From positions 1 to 22,378 of IMG/VR virus record IMGVR_UViG_3300020195_000174: 22,378 nucleotides of DNA; one strand, given 5' to 3'. The DNA comes from a virus. Every line of letters begins with the position of its first letter. The first letter of the stretch is position 1. The position numbers were made by a program, and so were the translations under genes. A model generated the notes under the pieces. It saw only the letters and a list, made by a program, of their open reading frames with translations. It was not told the origin of the DNA and ran no database searches. Below, one piece after another: positions 6,170 to 11,227 of the stretch.

Positions 6170-6397
6170 TTATTCGCCAAATCCCTCGGCAATGTCAGCC
6201 TCGCTGACGTTCAGTTCATCGCACATGGTTTTGGTCAGCTCGAGCAGCCGATTGGCCGATCCTGCATGGCTCCAGTTGACATGGGCTTTCTCGCCGCCAG
6301 CCATGGCTTCGAGTTTTTCGAAAGCCAATTCAAAGCGGATACGGGCTTCAGCCATTGCGGCTGAATATACGTCGTGGCTTGCAGGTTTCATGGTCAT
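6170..6397 (-). CDS. Hypothetical protein, island gene (75 aa)
   Basis: ATG 6397 forms an ATGA overlap with the stop of the upstream gene (6394-6396), so it is translationally coupled. An in-frame ATG at 6391 is better spaced from the GGAG at 6401-6398 and is an alternative start. The protein is helical, with a C-terminal LTKTMCDELNVSEADIAEGFG segment that looks like a small helical bundle or HTH-like unit. The family is not recognised. The start region (about 6392-6408) is duplicated almost exactly at 6091-6107 in the next intergenic region. Confidence 0.65.
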   Translation of the reverse strand: MTMKPASHDVYSAAMAEARIRFELAFEKLEAMAGGEKAHVNWSHAGSANRLLELTKTMCDELNVSEADIAEGFGE

Positions 6398-6660
6398 TCT
6401 CCAGTCGCTCGGGCCGCGTCGCCATTCTCACCCGGCCACAGGACCTCATGCCATGCGATGACAGGGTAGCCCTGGATGCCCGACATGGAGAGTGCCATAC
6501 GGAACTCTCCAATGCTGAGAGGCAACTGGTAGCTCTGGTGGATGAGGTCCGTCAGCTTATTGTATCGGTCGTCGCCGATGTAGTCCTTGATATCCTGGAT
6601 TGCCTGAGCCAGCTTCGCGTCCGGCGCAAGATTGGGATAGCTGATGTCATAATGACTCAT
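6394..6660 (-). CDS. Hypothetical protein, island gene (88 aa)
   Basis: ATG 6660 has GGAG nine bases upstream, behind the leader hairpin at 6677-6698. The product is a mixed helical protein of 88 residues (MSHYDISYPNLAPDAK at the N-terminus, an aromatic GYPVIAWHEVLWPG patch near the end). No family is recognised. Unlike its neighbours it has no internal repeats. It is coupled to the downstream gene by an ATGA overlap. Confidence 0.7.
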   Translation of the reverse strand: MSHYDISYPNLAPDAKLAQAIQDIKDYIGDDRYNKLTDLIHQSYQLPLSIGEFRMALSMSGIQGYPVIAWHEVLWPGENGDAARATGE

Positions 6661-6676
6661 GATCTTCTCCTGAATA

Positions 6677-6698
6677 ATGCCGTCACCATTGACGGCAT
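6677..6698 (-). promoter_or_regulatory. Leader hairpin module copy 2, start-proximal stem
   Basis: ATGCCGTCA (6677-6685) and TGACGGCAT (6690-6698) form a perfect stem with loop CCAT, followed on the minus strand by TATTCAGGAGAAGATC and ATG 6660. Its layout is the same as copy 1. Confidence 0.7.
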
Positions 6699-6712
6699 AA
6701 CAAGGGGGAAGT

Positions 6713-6735
6713 GGGACCGGGGATTGCCCGGTCCC
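6713..6735 (-). promoter_or_regulatory. Leader hairpin module copy 2, distal GC-rich stem
   Basis: GGGACCGGG (6713-6721) pairs with CCCGGTCCC (6727-6735), a 9-bp stem five bases after the stop of the gene at 6741. It has the same position in the module as the stems at 6076 and 7061 but a different stem sequence. Confidence 0.6.
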
Positions 6736-6740
6736 AGGTT

Positions 6741-7004
6741 TCAGGTGGAAGCCGCTTCGGCCTTCCAGGCGGCATGAGCAGCGACTTGGGAAACCCAAGC
6801 CGATTCCCACAAGGCATGAGCAGCCGCTTCGGCTTTCGAAGCCTTTTCCCAGGAGGCACGAGCAGCCGCTTCGGCTTCGCCCTCTGGGGTCGCCTCCCAG
6901 GAGGCACGAGCAGCCGCTTCGGCTTTTGAAGCCGCTTCCCAGGAGGCATGAGCAGCCGAGTCGGCTTCTGCCGCCGCTTCCCAGGCTTGCCTTGAATTGG
7001 TCAT
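6741..7004 (-). CDS. Alanine/tryptophan repeat protein, island gene (87 aa)
   Basis: ATG 7004 has AGGAG about seven bases upstream, behind hairpin module copy 3. Almost the whole protein consists of about six units of roughly 14 residues with the pattern [HR]-A-x-W-E-x-A-x-[KE]-A-[ED]-x-A-A (for example RASWEKASKAEAAA). One unit is lengthened to 16. It should form a long amphipathic helix with Trp at a fixed phase. Proteins with repeating Ala/Trp/Arg units occur in several phages without a known function. The DNA repeats (about 42-48 bases) are still similar, so the expansion may be recent. The plus-strand ORF over it is a shadow. Confidence 0.65.
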   Translation of the reverse strand: MTNSRQAWEAAAEADSAAHASWEAASKAEAAARASWEATPEGEAEAAARASWEKASKAEAAAHALWESAWVSQVAAHAAWKAEAAST

Positions 7005-7021
7005 AGTTCTTCTCCTAAATA

Positions 7022-7043
7022 ATGCCGCCACCATTGGCGGCAT
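7022..7043 (-). promoter_or_regulatory. Leader hairpin module copy 3, start-proximal stem with compensatory change
   Basis: ATGCCGCCA (7022-7030) and TGGCGGCAT (7035-7043) form a perfect stem with loop CCAT. Compared with copies 1 and 2, a T-A pair has become C-G on both arms, so pairing is preserved. It lies seven bases upstream of the AGGAG of the gene at 7004. Confidence 0.75.
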
Positions 7044-7060
7044 AACAAGGGGGAAGTGAA

Positions 7061-7081
7061 CCGGGTGGCATTGCCACCCGG
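7061..7081 (-). promoter_or_regulatory. Leader hairpin module copy 3, distal GC-rich stem
   Basis: CCGGGTGGC (7061-7069) pairs with GCCACCCGG (7073-7081) around ATT. It keeps the loop of copy 1 with a different stem and lies ten bases after the stop of the gene at 7091. Confidence 0.65.
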
Positions 7082-7090
7082 CCCTTGATT

Positions 7091-7570
7091 TTATGCTGCG
7101 ACTTCCACTTTGGGCTTGCCAGCTTCCCATGCCGCCACTTCGGCCTCGTACTCCTGGTCGGTGCAGTCACACATCACGATCAGCTTGTTCTTCTCCCAAA
7201 AGGTAAGGTCCAGGTAGCACAAGCCCGGCGTGGTCTTGGCCTGTTGCATGGTCATGCCGACCCTGTAGAGGTGCCACCGCTTGATGCCCAGACCCATTCC
7301 GGGGTGAACGCCCATGCTGGCAATGCGGCGCAACATCTTGCGCTGAGGCTTGGCCTTCTGGGTGAAGCCGCCACACGCCTTGATGGTCGCCGCCATGCGC
7401 TGTTGGAACAGCGCGGCTGCAACTTCGGCGGCTGTAGGGCCAGCCGTTTCGGGCGGGGCCGCTTCGGGCGGGGCCGCTTCGGGCATGGCCGCTTCGGGCA
7501 TGGCCGCTTCGGGCGGGGCCGTTTTGCCGTTGCGAGTGGCGAAGCGGTTCGTTGCGTTGAGTTGTGCCAT
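7091..7570 (-). CDS. Hypothetical protein with N-terminal PEAAP repeats, island gene (159 aa)
   Basis: ATG 7570 follows AGGAAG. Residues about 17-41 are five pentapeptides (PEAAM/PEAAP/PETAG) encoded by 15-bp DNA repeats, likely an extended flexible linker. The C-terminal about 100 residues look like a folded domain with cysteines and aromatic residues (CGGFTQKAKPQRKM, HLYRVGMTMQQAK, CYLDLTFWEKNKL, EYEAEVAAWEAGKPK). I cannot name its family. It is the largest island protein and the second gene of the operon. Confidence 0.7.
   Translation of the reverse strand: MAQLNATNRFATRNGKTAPPEAAMPEAAMPEAAPPEAAPPETAGPTAAEVAAALFQQRMAATIKACGGFTQKAKPQRKMLRRIASMGVHPGMGLGIKRWHLYRVGMTMQQAKTTPGLCYLDLTFWEKNKLIVMCDCTDQEYEAEVAAWEAGKPKVEVAA
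7448..7522. repeat. Five tandem 15-bp units inside the gene at 7091
   Basis: The unit is TTCGGGCGGGGCCGC, with ATG instead of GGG in two central units. It encodes the PEAA[PM] pentapeptides on the minus strand. Confidence 0.8.
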
Positions 7571-7606
7571 AGTTTTACTTCCTACAGTTAGCAGGCTTGA
7601 TTACCT

Positions 7607-7642
7607 GCCCTATGCACCCCGCCATGATGAGGTGCATAGGGC
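7607..7642 (-). terminator. Long perfect hairpin between island genes
   Basis: GCCCTATGCACC (7607-7618) pairs with all 12 bases of GGTGCATAGGGC (7631-7642) around a 12-base loop. It lies between the stop of the gene at 7690 and the start of the gene at 7570. There is no T tract, so it may slow or process the transcript rather than end it. Confidence 0.55.
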
Positions 7643-7689
7643 AAGCAACTGACCGCCACATGCGATCAGTGCTGGCCTTGGCCTTGGCC

Positions 7690-7863
7690 CTATGGGGCCG
7701 GGGCCATCAACTTGGCAAGGTTATCAAACGCCTCAGTCAGTGCGTCGTCAGCCAGTGCGGCTTGCACCATCGCCTTGCGCATTGCCTTGGCTTGTGCGGC
7801 TTGTGCGGCTTGTGCGGCTTGTAGCGCGTCCAACAGGTAGTTTAGCGTATTAGTGTTTACCAT
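7690..7863 (-). CDS. Hypothetical small Ala/Gln-rich protein, first island operon gene (57 aa)
   Basis: ATG 7863 lies about 30 bases downstream of a candidate promoter; its Shine-Dalgarno (GGGGT) is weak. The frame remains open to 8112 through tandem arrays, but that stretch reads as low-complexity translation of 9- and 10-bp repeats and is not trusted. The protein is a helix with QAAQAAQAAQA (from a 9-bp DNA repeat at about 7796-7822) and a C-terminal acidic segment. Its function is unknown. Confidence 0.55.
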   Translation of the reverse strand: MVNTNTLNYLLDALQAAQAAQAAQAKAMRKAMVQAALADDALTEAFDNLAKLMAPAP

Positions 7864-7897
7864 CGTTTTTACCCCAAAGGCCCATTGCCCTTGTACC

Positions 7898-7926
7898 CTT
7901 ATAGCACCAGGGCAAAAGCCAAGTAA
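7898..7926 (-). promoter_or_regulatory. Candidate promoter of the minus-strand island operon
   Basis: On the minus strand TATAAG (7903-7898) has TTACTT (7926-7921) 17 bases upstream. The -10 is good and the -35 weak. It sits correctly for the gene starting at 7863. Confidence 0.45.
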
Positions 7927-8025
7927 AGCCCTATTTTGACAAAAGTCCAAATAAACGTCAGTCCCACGTAGACCCATTGGAGTCAGTCCTACAGACCCGG
8001 AGTCCGTTTGGTCCCCATAGGTGCC

Positions 8026-8079
8026 CGCTACAGCCGCTACAGCCGCTACAGCCGCTACAGCCGCTACAGCCGCTACAGC
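8026..8079. repeat. Six tandem copies of a 9-bp unit
   Basis: The unit is CGCTACAGC, repeated six times without error. It lies in the 370-base gene-free interval 7864-8233 between the divergent genes, which otherwise shows two imperfect GTCAGTCC...AGACCC units (about 7957-8000). Confidence 0.9.
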
Positions 8080-8080
8080 C

Positions 8081-8140
8081 ATGCCAGGCCATGCCAGGCC
8101 ATGCCAGGCCATGCCAGGCCATGCCAGGCCATGCCAGGCC
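8081..8140. repeat. Six tandem copies of a 10-bp unit
   Basis: The unit is ATGCCAGGCC, repeated six times without error, directly adjoining the 9-bp array. A 10-bp period equals about one helical turn, so identical sequence would face the same side of the DNA. Confidence 0.9.
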
Positions 8141-8233
8141 CATTGGCTAGGTGTTGCTCACAATTAGCTTGCCATCTGTTTTTTTGCCATGGTAGTGTAG
8201 CGGTGGGCAATGCTGCCCAAAGGAGTTAACAAC

Positions 8234-8557
8234 ATGCCAAAACTTGTTACGCTACCCATACAAGCACCAACCACGCTACCAACCATTTTTGCCCACGTGG
8301 CCACAGCCGCAGCCGCCCTTAACTGGCAAGGGCCGGCCCTTTGCCATGCCTTGCATGGCGTGGTAAAAATGCGCGCTGAGCTTGCGCCGGGCTTGGTCCC
8401 AGCGGCACAAGCAAGGGCCATAAATGGTACACTGTATGCGCAAGCCATTGCTTTACAGCGCGCGCAAGAGCAAGCGGCCGCAGTCACTGCGGCCCTAAAC
8501 AGCGCTTTGCTGGCTCTGGCGCTGTTGTTGCCACAGGCCACAGACTACAGGCCATAG
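8234..8557 (+). CDS. Hypothetical alanine-rich protein, island gene (107 aa)
   Basis: ATG 8234 has AAAGGAG eight bases upstream, the clearest ribosome binding site in the island. It is followed by a helical Ala/Leu-rich protein with a weakly hydrophobic C-terminal stretch (ALNSALLALALLLPQA). That stretch could be a membrane segment but is short. Codon use (CAA, GCC, CTA, GTA, ACC frequent) is unlike the terminase and capsid genes. The stop codon lies inside a 7-bp repeat array. A hairpin GGGCA/TGCCC (8205-8219) lies in its leader. The family is not recognised. The opposite-strand ORF has no comparable start signal. Confidence 0.6.
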   Translation: MPKLVTLPIQAPTTLPTIFAHVATAAAALNWQGPALCHALHGVVKMRAELAPGLVPAAQARAINGTLYAQAIALQRAQEQAAAVTAALNSALLALALLLPQATDYRP

Positions 8558-8604
8558 GCCGTAGGCCATAGGCCGTAGGCCATAGGCCATAGGTTATAGG
8601 CCAC
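8549..8604. repeat. Eight 7-bp units AGGCC[AG]T
   Basis: Units of AGGCCAT and AGGCCGT alternate, with one AGGTTAT variant. The array begins inside the last codons of the gene at 8234 and supplies its stop TAG. It opens the gene-free interval 8558-8975. Confidence 0.85.
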
Positions 8605-8644
8605 CCCATAGGGTGGCCCTTGCCACCCCATAGGGTGGCCCTTG
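8601..8644. repeat. Tandem duplication of a 22-bp hairpin unit
   Basis: Two identical 22-bp units (8601-8622 and 8623-8644) each contain the perfect hairpin CCACCC-CATA-GGGTGG. They follow the gene at 8234 and might end its transcript, but no T tract is present. Confidence 0.85.
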
Positions 8645-8766
8645 CCATGCCTTAACCCCACCCTAGGCGCGGCCGGTGGTAGAATGTTACCCCAAGGTGG
8701 TCCCGTGCCCATCGCTCTCGCCCACCTCCAAATCAAAATAGTGCAATCACAAACACTAGAATAAGA

Positions 8767-8834
8767 ATCGAGGATGAAATCGAGGATGAAATCGAGGATG
8801 AAATCGAGGATGAAATCGAGGATGAAATCGAGGA
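8767..8834. repeat. Five tandem 12-bp units ATCGAGGATGAA plus a partial unit
   Basis: Five perfect copies (8767-8826) are followed by ATCGAGGA. In one plus frame the array reads (I-E-D-E)n and stops at TAG 8848-8850, but no start codon or ribosome binding site precedes it. I see no gene in 8558-8975. Confidence 0.9.
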
Positions 8835-8898
8835 GATGGACTCCCAATAGGGTGCAAAAGACAACTGACGAGCCCAAGAGGACCAGGAAACTCACCCA

Positions 8899-8927
8899 TT
8901 GCTCTCGAAACGTATTGATGGTAAACT
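8899..8927 (+). promoter_or_regulatory. Candidate promoter of the late (structural) block
   Basis: TTGCTC (8899-8904), 17-base spacer, TAAACT (8922-8927) with an extended -10 TGG. It has the same architecture as the early promoters and lies about 50 bases upstream of the first gene. Confidence 0.5.
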
Positions 8928-8975
8928 AGCCTTATCAATTTTACGAGTTCAATGGCCCGCGCCCGGAGCAATACT

Positions 8976-9230
8976 ATGATCACCGAATCAGAACTGAAAG
9001 CATGTCGGCTCGCGTGGATCTCTTTCAAGATGCCGAATAGGACGAACAACGGACCAGAGTTGATGGACGACGGAGTGAGATATCTTCGTCTGTCGAGCGA
9101 GCAGGTTACTGGAGTGGTCAGAAAAGCGATGCTGTTGAAAGCTGGTGAAGTGCTGAGCGCGAATTTACCTCAGGGCGTTTTCGAGGTTATGGTCGTTTCC
9201 TTTGGGCTATGTTGGAATCGACTCAAGTAG
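8976..9230 (+). CDS. Hypothetical protein upstream of terL (84 aa)
   Basis: ATG 8976 is preferred to ATG 8952 because GGAG lies eight bases before it. The protein is small and mixed alpha/beta, with no recognised family (motifs RLAWISFKMPN, LMDDGVRYLRLSSEQV). Its last codons and stop lie inside a dispersed palindrome at 9214-9235. Codon use matches the phage core rather than the island, so the island's right border is to its left. Confidence 0.65.
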   Translation: MITESELKACRLAWISFKMPNRTNNGPELMDDGVRYLRLSSEQVTGVVRKAMLLKAGEVLSANLPQGVFEVMVVSFGLCWNRLK

Positions 9231-9235
9231 ATTCC
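9214..9235. repeat. Dispersed palindrome copy 3 (inverse orientation)
   Basis: GGAATC (9214-9219) and GATTCC (9230-9235) arms around GACTCAAGTA. It has one extra spacer base compared with copies 1 and 2 and lies in reverse orientation. It is followed by TCC. Confidence 0.7.
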
Positions 9236-9277
9236 TCCTTGAATAACGAGAAAATTCATACTTGCAAGAAGGCTCAA

Positions 9278-9562
9278 ATGAAAGTAAAGGTGAATCTGAA
9301 AGGAATCGACGCAGTATATTCCTCTACAAAGAGATCAATAACCATGCCTCCAACAGAAGTCATAAAGACACAGTTTCCAGGACCAGGATTTAGAACTGTA
9401 GAGTCCACTCTCGAAACGTCGAAGACTCTTGGTATGACCGACATCGTAGTCGTCGGCTTCGATCGACATGGTGATTTCGTGCTGAAGACGTCTTCCATGC
9501 AACGAAAAGACACTCTTTGGCTGCTCCAAGTCGCGATTCAGAATACGATGAAAGATCAATAG
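9278..9562 (+). CDS. Hypothetical phage protein upstream of terL (94 aa)
   Basis: ATG 9278 follows AAGAAGG. The protein resembles a frequent small phage protein type from memory: a central segment DIVVVGFDRHGDFVL (about residues 55-69) followed by a C-terminal helix with DTLWLLQVAIQ. The function is unknown. Palindrome copy 4 is translated here as GIDAVYSS. The stop lies three bases before the terL ATG, so the two are probably cotranslated. Confidence 0.7.
   Translation: MKVKVNLKGIDAVYSSTKRSITMPPTEVIKTQFPGPGFRTVESTLETSKTLGMTDIVVVGFDRHGDFVLKTSSMQRKDTLWLLQVAIQNTMKDQ
9302..9322. repeat. Dispersed palindrome copy 4 (inverse orientation, one arm mutated)
   Basis: GGAATC-GACGCAGTA-TATTCC. The core is the reverse complement of that in copy 2 (TACTGCGTC), and the right arm has T in place of G. 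Confidence 0.65.
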
Positions 9563-9565
9563 CAC

Positions 9566-11092
9566 ATGGCTTTAGATCAATATCCTGATAATGTGATCTG
9601 GAAGCCACAGAAGGGGTCGCAAGAGGCGTTCCTTTCTTCTACTCCGATCTTTGAGGTCCTCTTCCAGGGATCACGAGGCGGTGGCAAGACAGATTCCCTT
9701 CTGATGTCGTTCGGGATGCACGTTGGCAAGGGATTTGGAGCCGGTTGGAAGGGAGTCTTGTTCCGGCAGACCTACAAACAGCTTTCAGATGTGATTACCA
9801 AGACAAAGAAGTGGTTTCCGCAGATTTGGCCTGGAGCAAGATTCAACGGGAGTGAACATAAGTGGGTCTGGCCCTCTGGCGAAGAATTTCTGCTTCGTCA
9901 GTTCAAGCGGGACGACGACTATTGGAACTATCACGGTCACGAGTATCCATGGATCGGTTGGGAAGAACTTTGTAACTGGCCTGACGACACTGGATACAAG
10001 AGAATGTTCTCGTGCTGCCGGAGTTCGACTCCTGGTATGCCACGGATGGTTCGTGCGACGACGAATCCGTATGGTCCCGGTCACAACTGGGTCAAAATGA
10101 GATTTCTGCCTTCTACAATGAACATGAAAGTTCGTAGGGAGTTGAAGGACGAACGCGGTATTCCTGAGCCGCCTCGTTTGTCGATCTTCTCCCGTCTGGA
10201 AGAGAACCTGGTTCTTCTCAAAGAGGATCCTGACTATGTGAACAAGATCGCAGCGGCGGCTCGCAACGATGCTGAGCGAAAAGCATGGCTTGAGGGATCG
10301 TGGGACATTGTCGCTGGTGGAATGTTCGACGATGTCTGGGACCCGGCTTTCAATGTCCTTCGTCCGTTCGTTATCCCGGATCGATGGACCATCGATCGGA
10401 GTTTCGACTGGGGTTCCTCACGTCCGTTTTCTGTTGGCTGGTGGGCGAGAAGCAATGGCGAAGATGTGCAGTTGAAGAATGGTCAGTGGCGATCCACAGT
10501 TCGTGGCGATCTGTTTCGTATCCGTGAATGGTATGGATGGACAGGGAAGCCCAACGAAGGGAAGCAGATGCTGGCGACCGACATCGCTCGTGGGATGGTC
10601 GAGAGGGAGATCAAGTGGGGATATCGCATTGCTGGTGATGGATCATATTGCCGTGTGAAAGGTGGAGTTGCAGACTCGCAGATTTTCGCTGCCGAGAATG
10701 GGAACTGCATTGCCGTTGATATGAAGACCAAGGTTCGACTCGAAGATGGAATTCGTTACAAGGGAATCTATTGGGGCGAAGCTGACAAGCGCCCGGGATC
10801 GCGTCACACAGGTTGGGTGCAGATGCGCCAGATGATCAAGAACGCTCATCCCACCATCTTGGGCTTGAATGCAGAAGAGAAGCCAATCTACGGCCCAAGA
10901 GAGAAAGCTGGACTCTACATCTTTGACAACTGTGAGCAATGGATACGAACTGTTCCTGTTCTTCCGAGGGATGAAGACGATCCTGATGACGTTGATACGA
11001 GGACAGAAGATCACATTGCCGATGAAACGAGATATCGTGTCCGTTTCGTTGGAATGAAGATCGGTCAGGGGACCACGACTGGAATGAATTAA
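9566..11092 (+). CDS. terL: Terminase large subunit (ATPase and nuclease)
   Basis: This is the packaging motor that cuts concatemers and pumps DNA into the prohead. The N-terminal ATPase holds a Walker A motif GSRGGGKT (residues 35-42), a Walker B region YPWIGWEEL with the acidic pair at 133-134, and a coupling motif TTNPYGPG (165-172). The C-terminal RNase H-like nuclease begins near FDWGSSRPFSVGWW (Asp 281), with a further acidic site in AGDGS (Asp 358). The length of 508 residues is typical. No strong Shine-Dalgarno precedes ATG 9566; the stop three bases upstream suggests translational coupling. The gene is followed by a 130-base gap with palindromes and a promoter before the portal gene. 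Confidence 0.95.
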   Translation: MALDQYPDNVIWKPQKGSQEAFLSSTPIFEVLFQGSRGGGKTDSLLMSFGMHVGKGFGAGWKGVLFRQTYKQLSDVITKTKKWFPQIWPGARFNGSEHKWVWPSGEEFLLRQFKRDDDYWNYHGHEYPWIGWEELCNWPDDTGYKRMFSCCRSSTPGMPRMVRATTNPYGPGHNWVKMRFLPSTMNMKVRRELKDERGIPEPPRLSIFSRLEENLVLLKEDPDYVNKIAAAARNDAERKAWLEGSWDIVAGGMFDDVWDPAFNVLRPFVIPDRWTIDRSFDWGSSRPFSVGWWARSNGEDVQLKNGQWRSTVRGDLFRIREWYGWTGKPNEGKQMLATDIARGMVEREIKWGYRIAGDGSYCRVKGGVADSQIFAAENGNCIAVDMKTKVRLEDGIRYKGIYWGEADKRPGSRHTGWVQMRQMIKNAHPTILGLNAEEKPIYGPREKAGLYIFDNCEQWIRTVPVLPRDEDDPDDVDTRTEDHIADETRYRVRFVGMKIGQGTTTGMN

Positions 11093-11105
11093 ATAGGAAT
11101 CGATA

Positions 11106-11126
11106 GGAATCGACGAAGTAAATTCC
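11106..11126. repeat. Dispersed palindrome copy 5 (inverse orientation)
   Basis: GGAATC-GACGAAGTA-AATTCC, preceded by a half copy GGAATCGAT (11096-11104), lies 14 bases after the terL stop. The following TTCCTCC...AACGAGAA...CTTGC resembles the sequence after copy 3. Confidence 0.7.
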
Positions 11127-11151
11127 TCCGCAACAACGAGAATAAAAGTCC

Positions 11152-11180
11152 TTGCCAGATACCTCGGATGGAGCTACGCT
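11152..11180 (+). promoter_or_regulatory. Candidate promoter of the portal-capsid genes
   Basis: TTGCCA (11152-11157), 17 bases, TACGCT (11175-11180). The leader would include palindrome copy 6. Confidence 0.5.
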
Positions 11181-11193
11181 GCATTTCAAACGC

Positions 11194-11215
11194 GGAAATC
11201 TACTGCGTCGATTCC
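11194..11215. repeat. Dispersed palindrome copy 6 in the portal leader
   Basis: GGAAATC-TACTGCGTC-GATTCC has the same core as copy 2, with an extra A in the left arm. GATTCCATGGA is shared with copy 1. It lies 12 bases before the portal ATG. Confidence 0.65.
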
Positions 11216-11227
11216 ATGGAGACTCGT

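Noticed and set aside
7085-7591. Plus-strand ORFs with RFGRGRFG repeats opposite the gene at 7091
   Set aside because: A shadow of the 15-bp repeat; the minus frame has the ribosome binding site, promoter direction and terminator.
7880-7950. T7-like phage RNA polymerase promoter around CTATAAGGG (minus strand)
   Set aside because: Only the short CTATA/GGG core matches; no repeats of a longer consensus elsewhere and no phage RNA polymerase gene in the window.
8026-8140. CRISPR array
   Set aside because: Units are 9 and 10 bp, contiguous, with no spacers and no cas genes.
7864-8143. Upstream extension of the minus-strand gene at 7690 and a neighbouring WPGMAWHGLA frame
   Set aside because: They are translations of the 9- and 10-bp arrays; a 10-bp repeat shifts frame, and no start signal is present.
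8685-8700. TGTTACCCC as another early-type promoter
   Set aside because: No -35 box at 16-18 bases upstream and no gene immediately downstream.
8545-8895. Minus-strand ORF with DFIL repeats
   Set aside because: Translation of the 12-bp and 7-bp arrays on the wrong strand, without a ribosome binding site.
9262-9290. TTGCAA-N17-TAAAGG as a promoter for terL
   Set aside because: The -10 box falls inside the gene starting at 9278; likely a chance match within the duplicated spacer.
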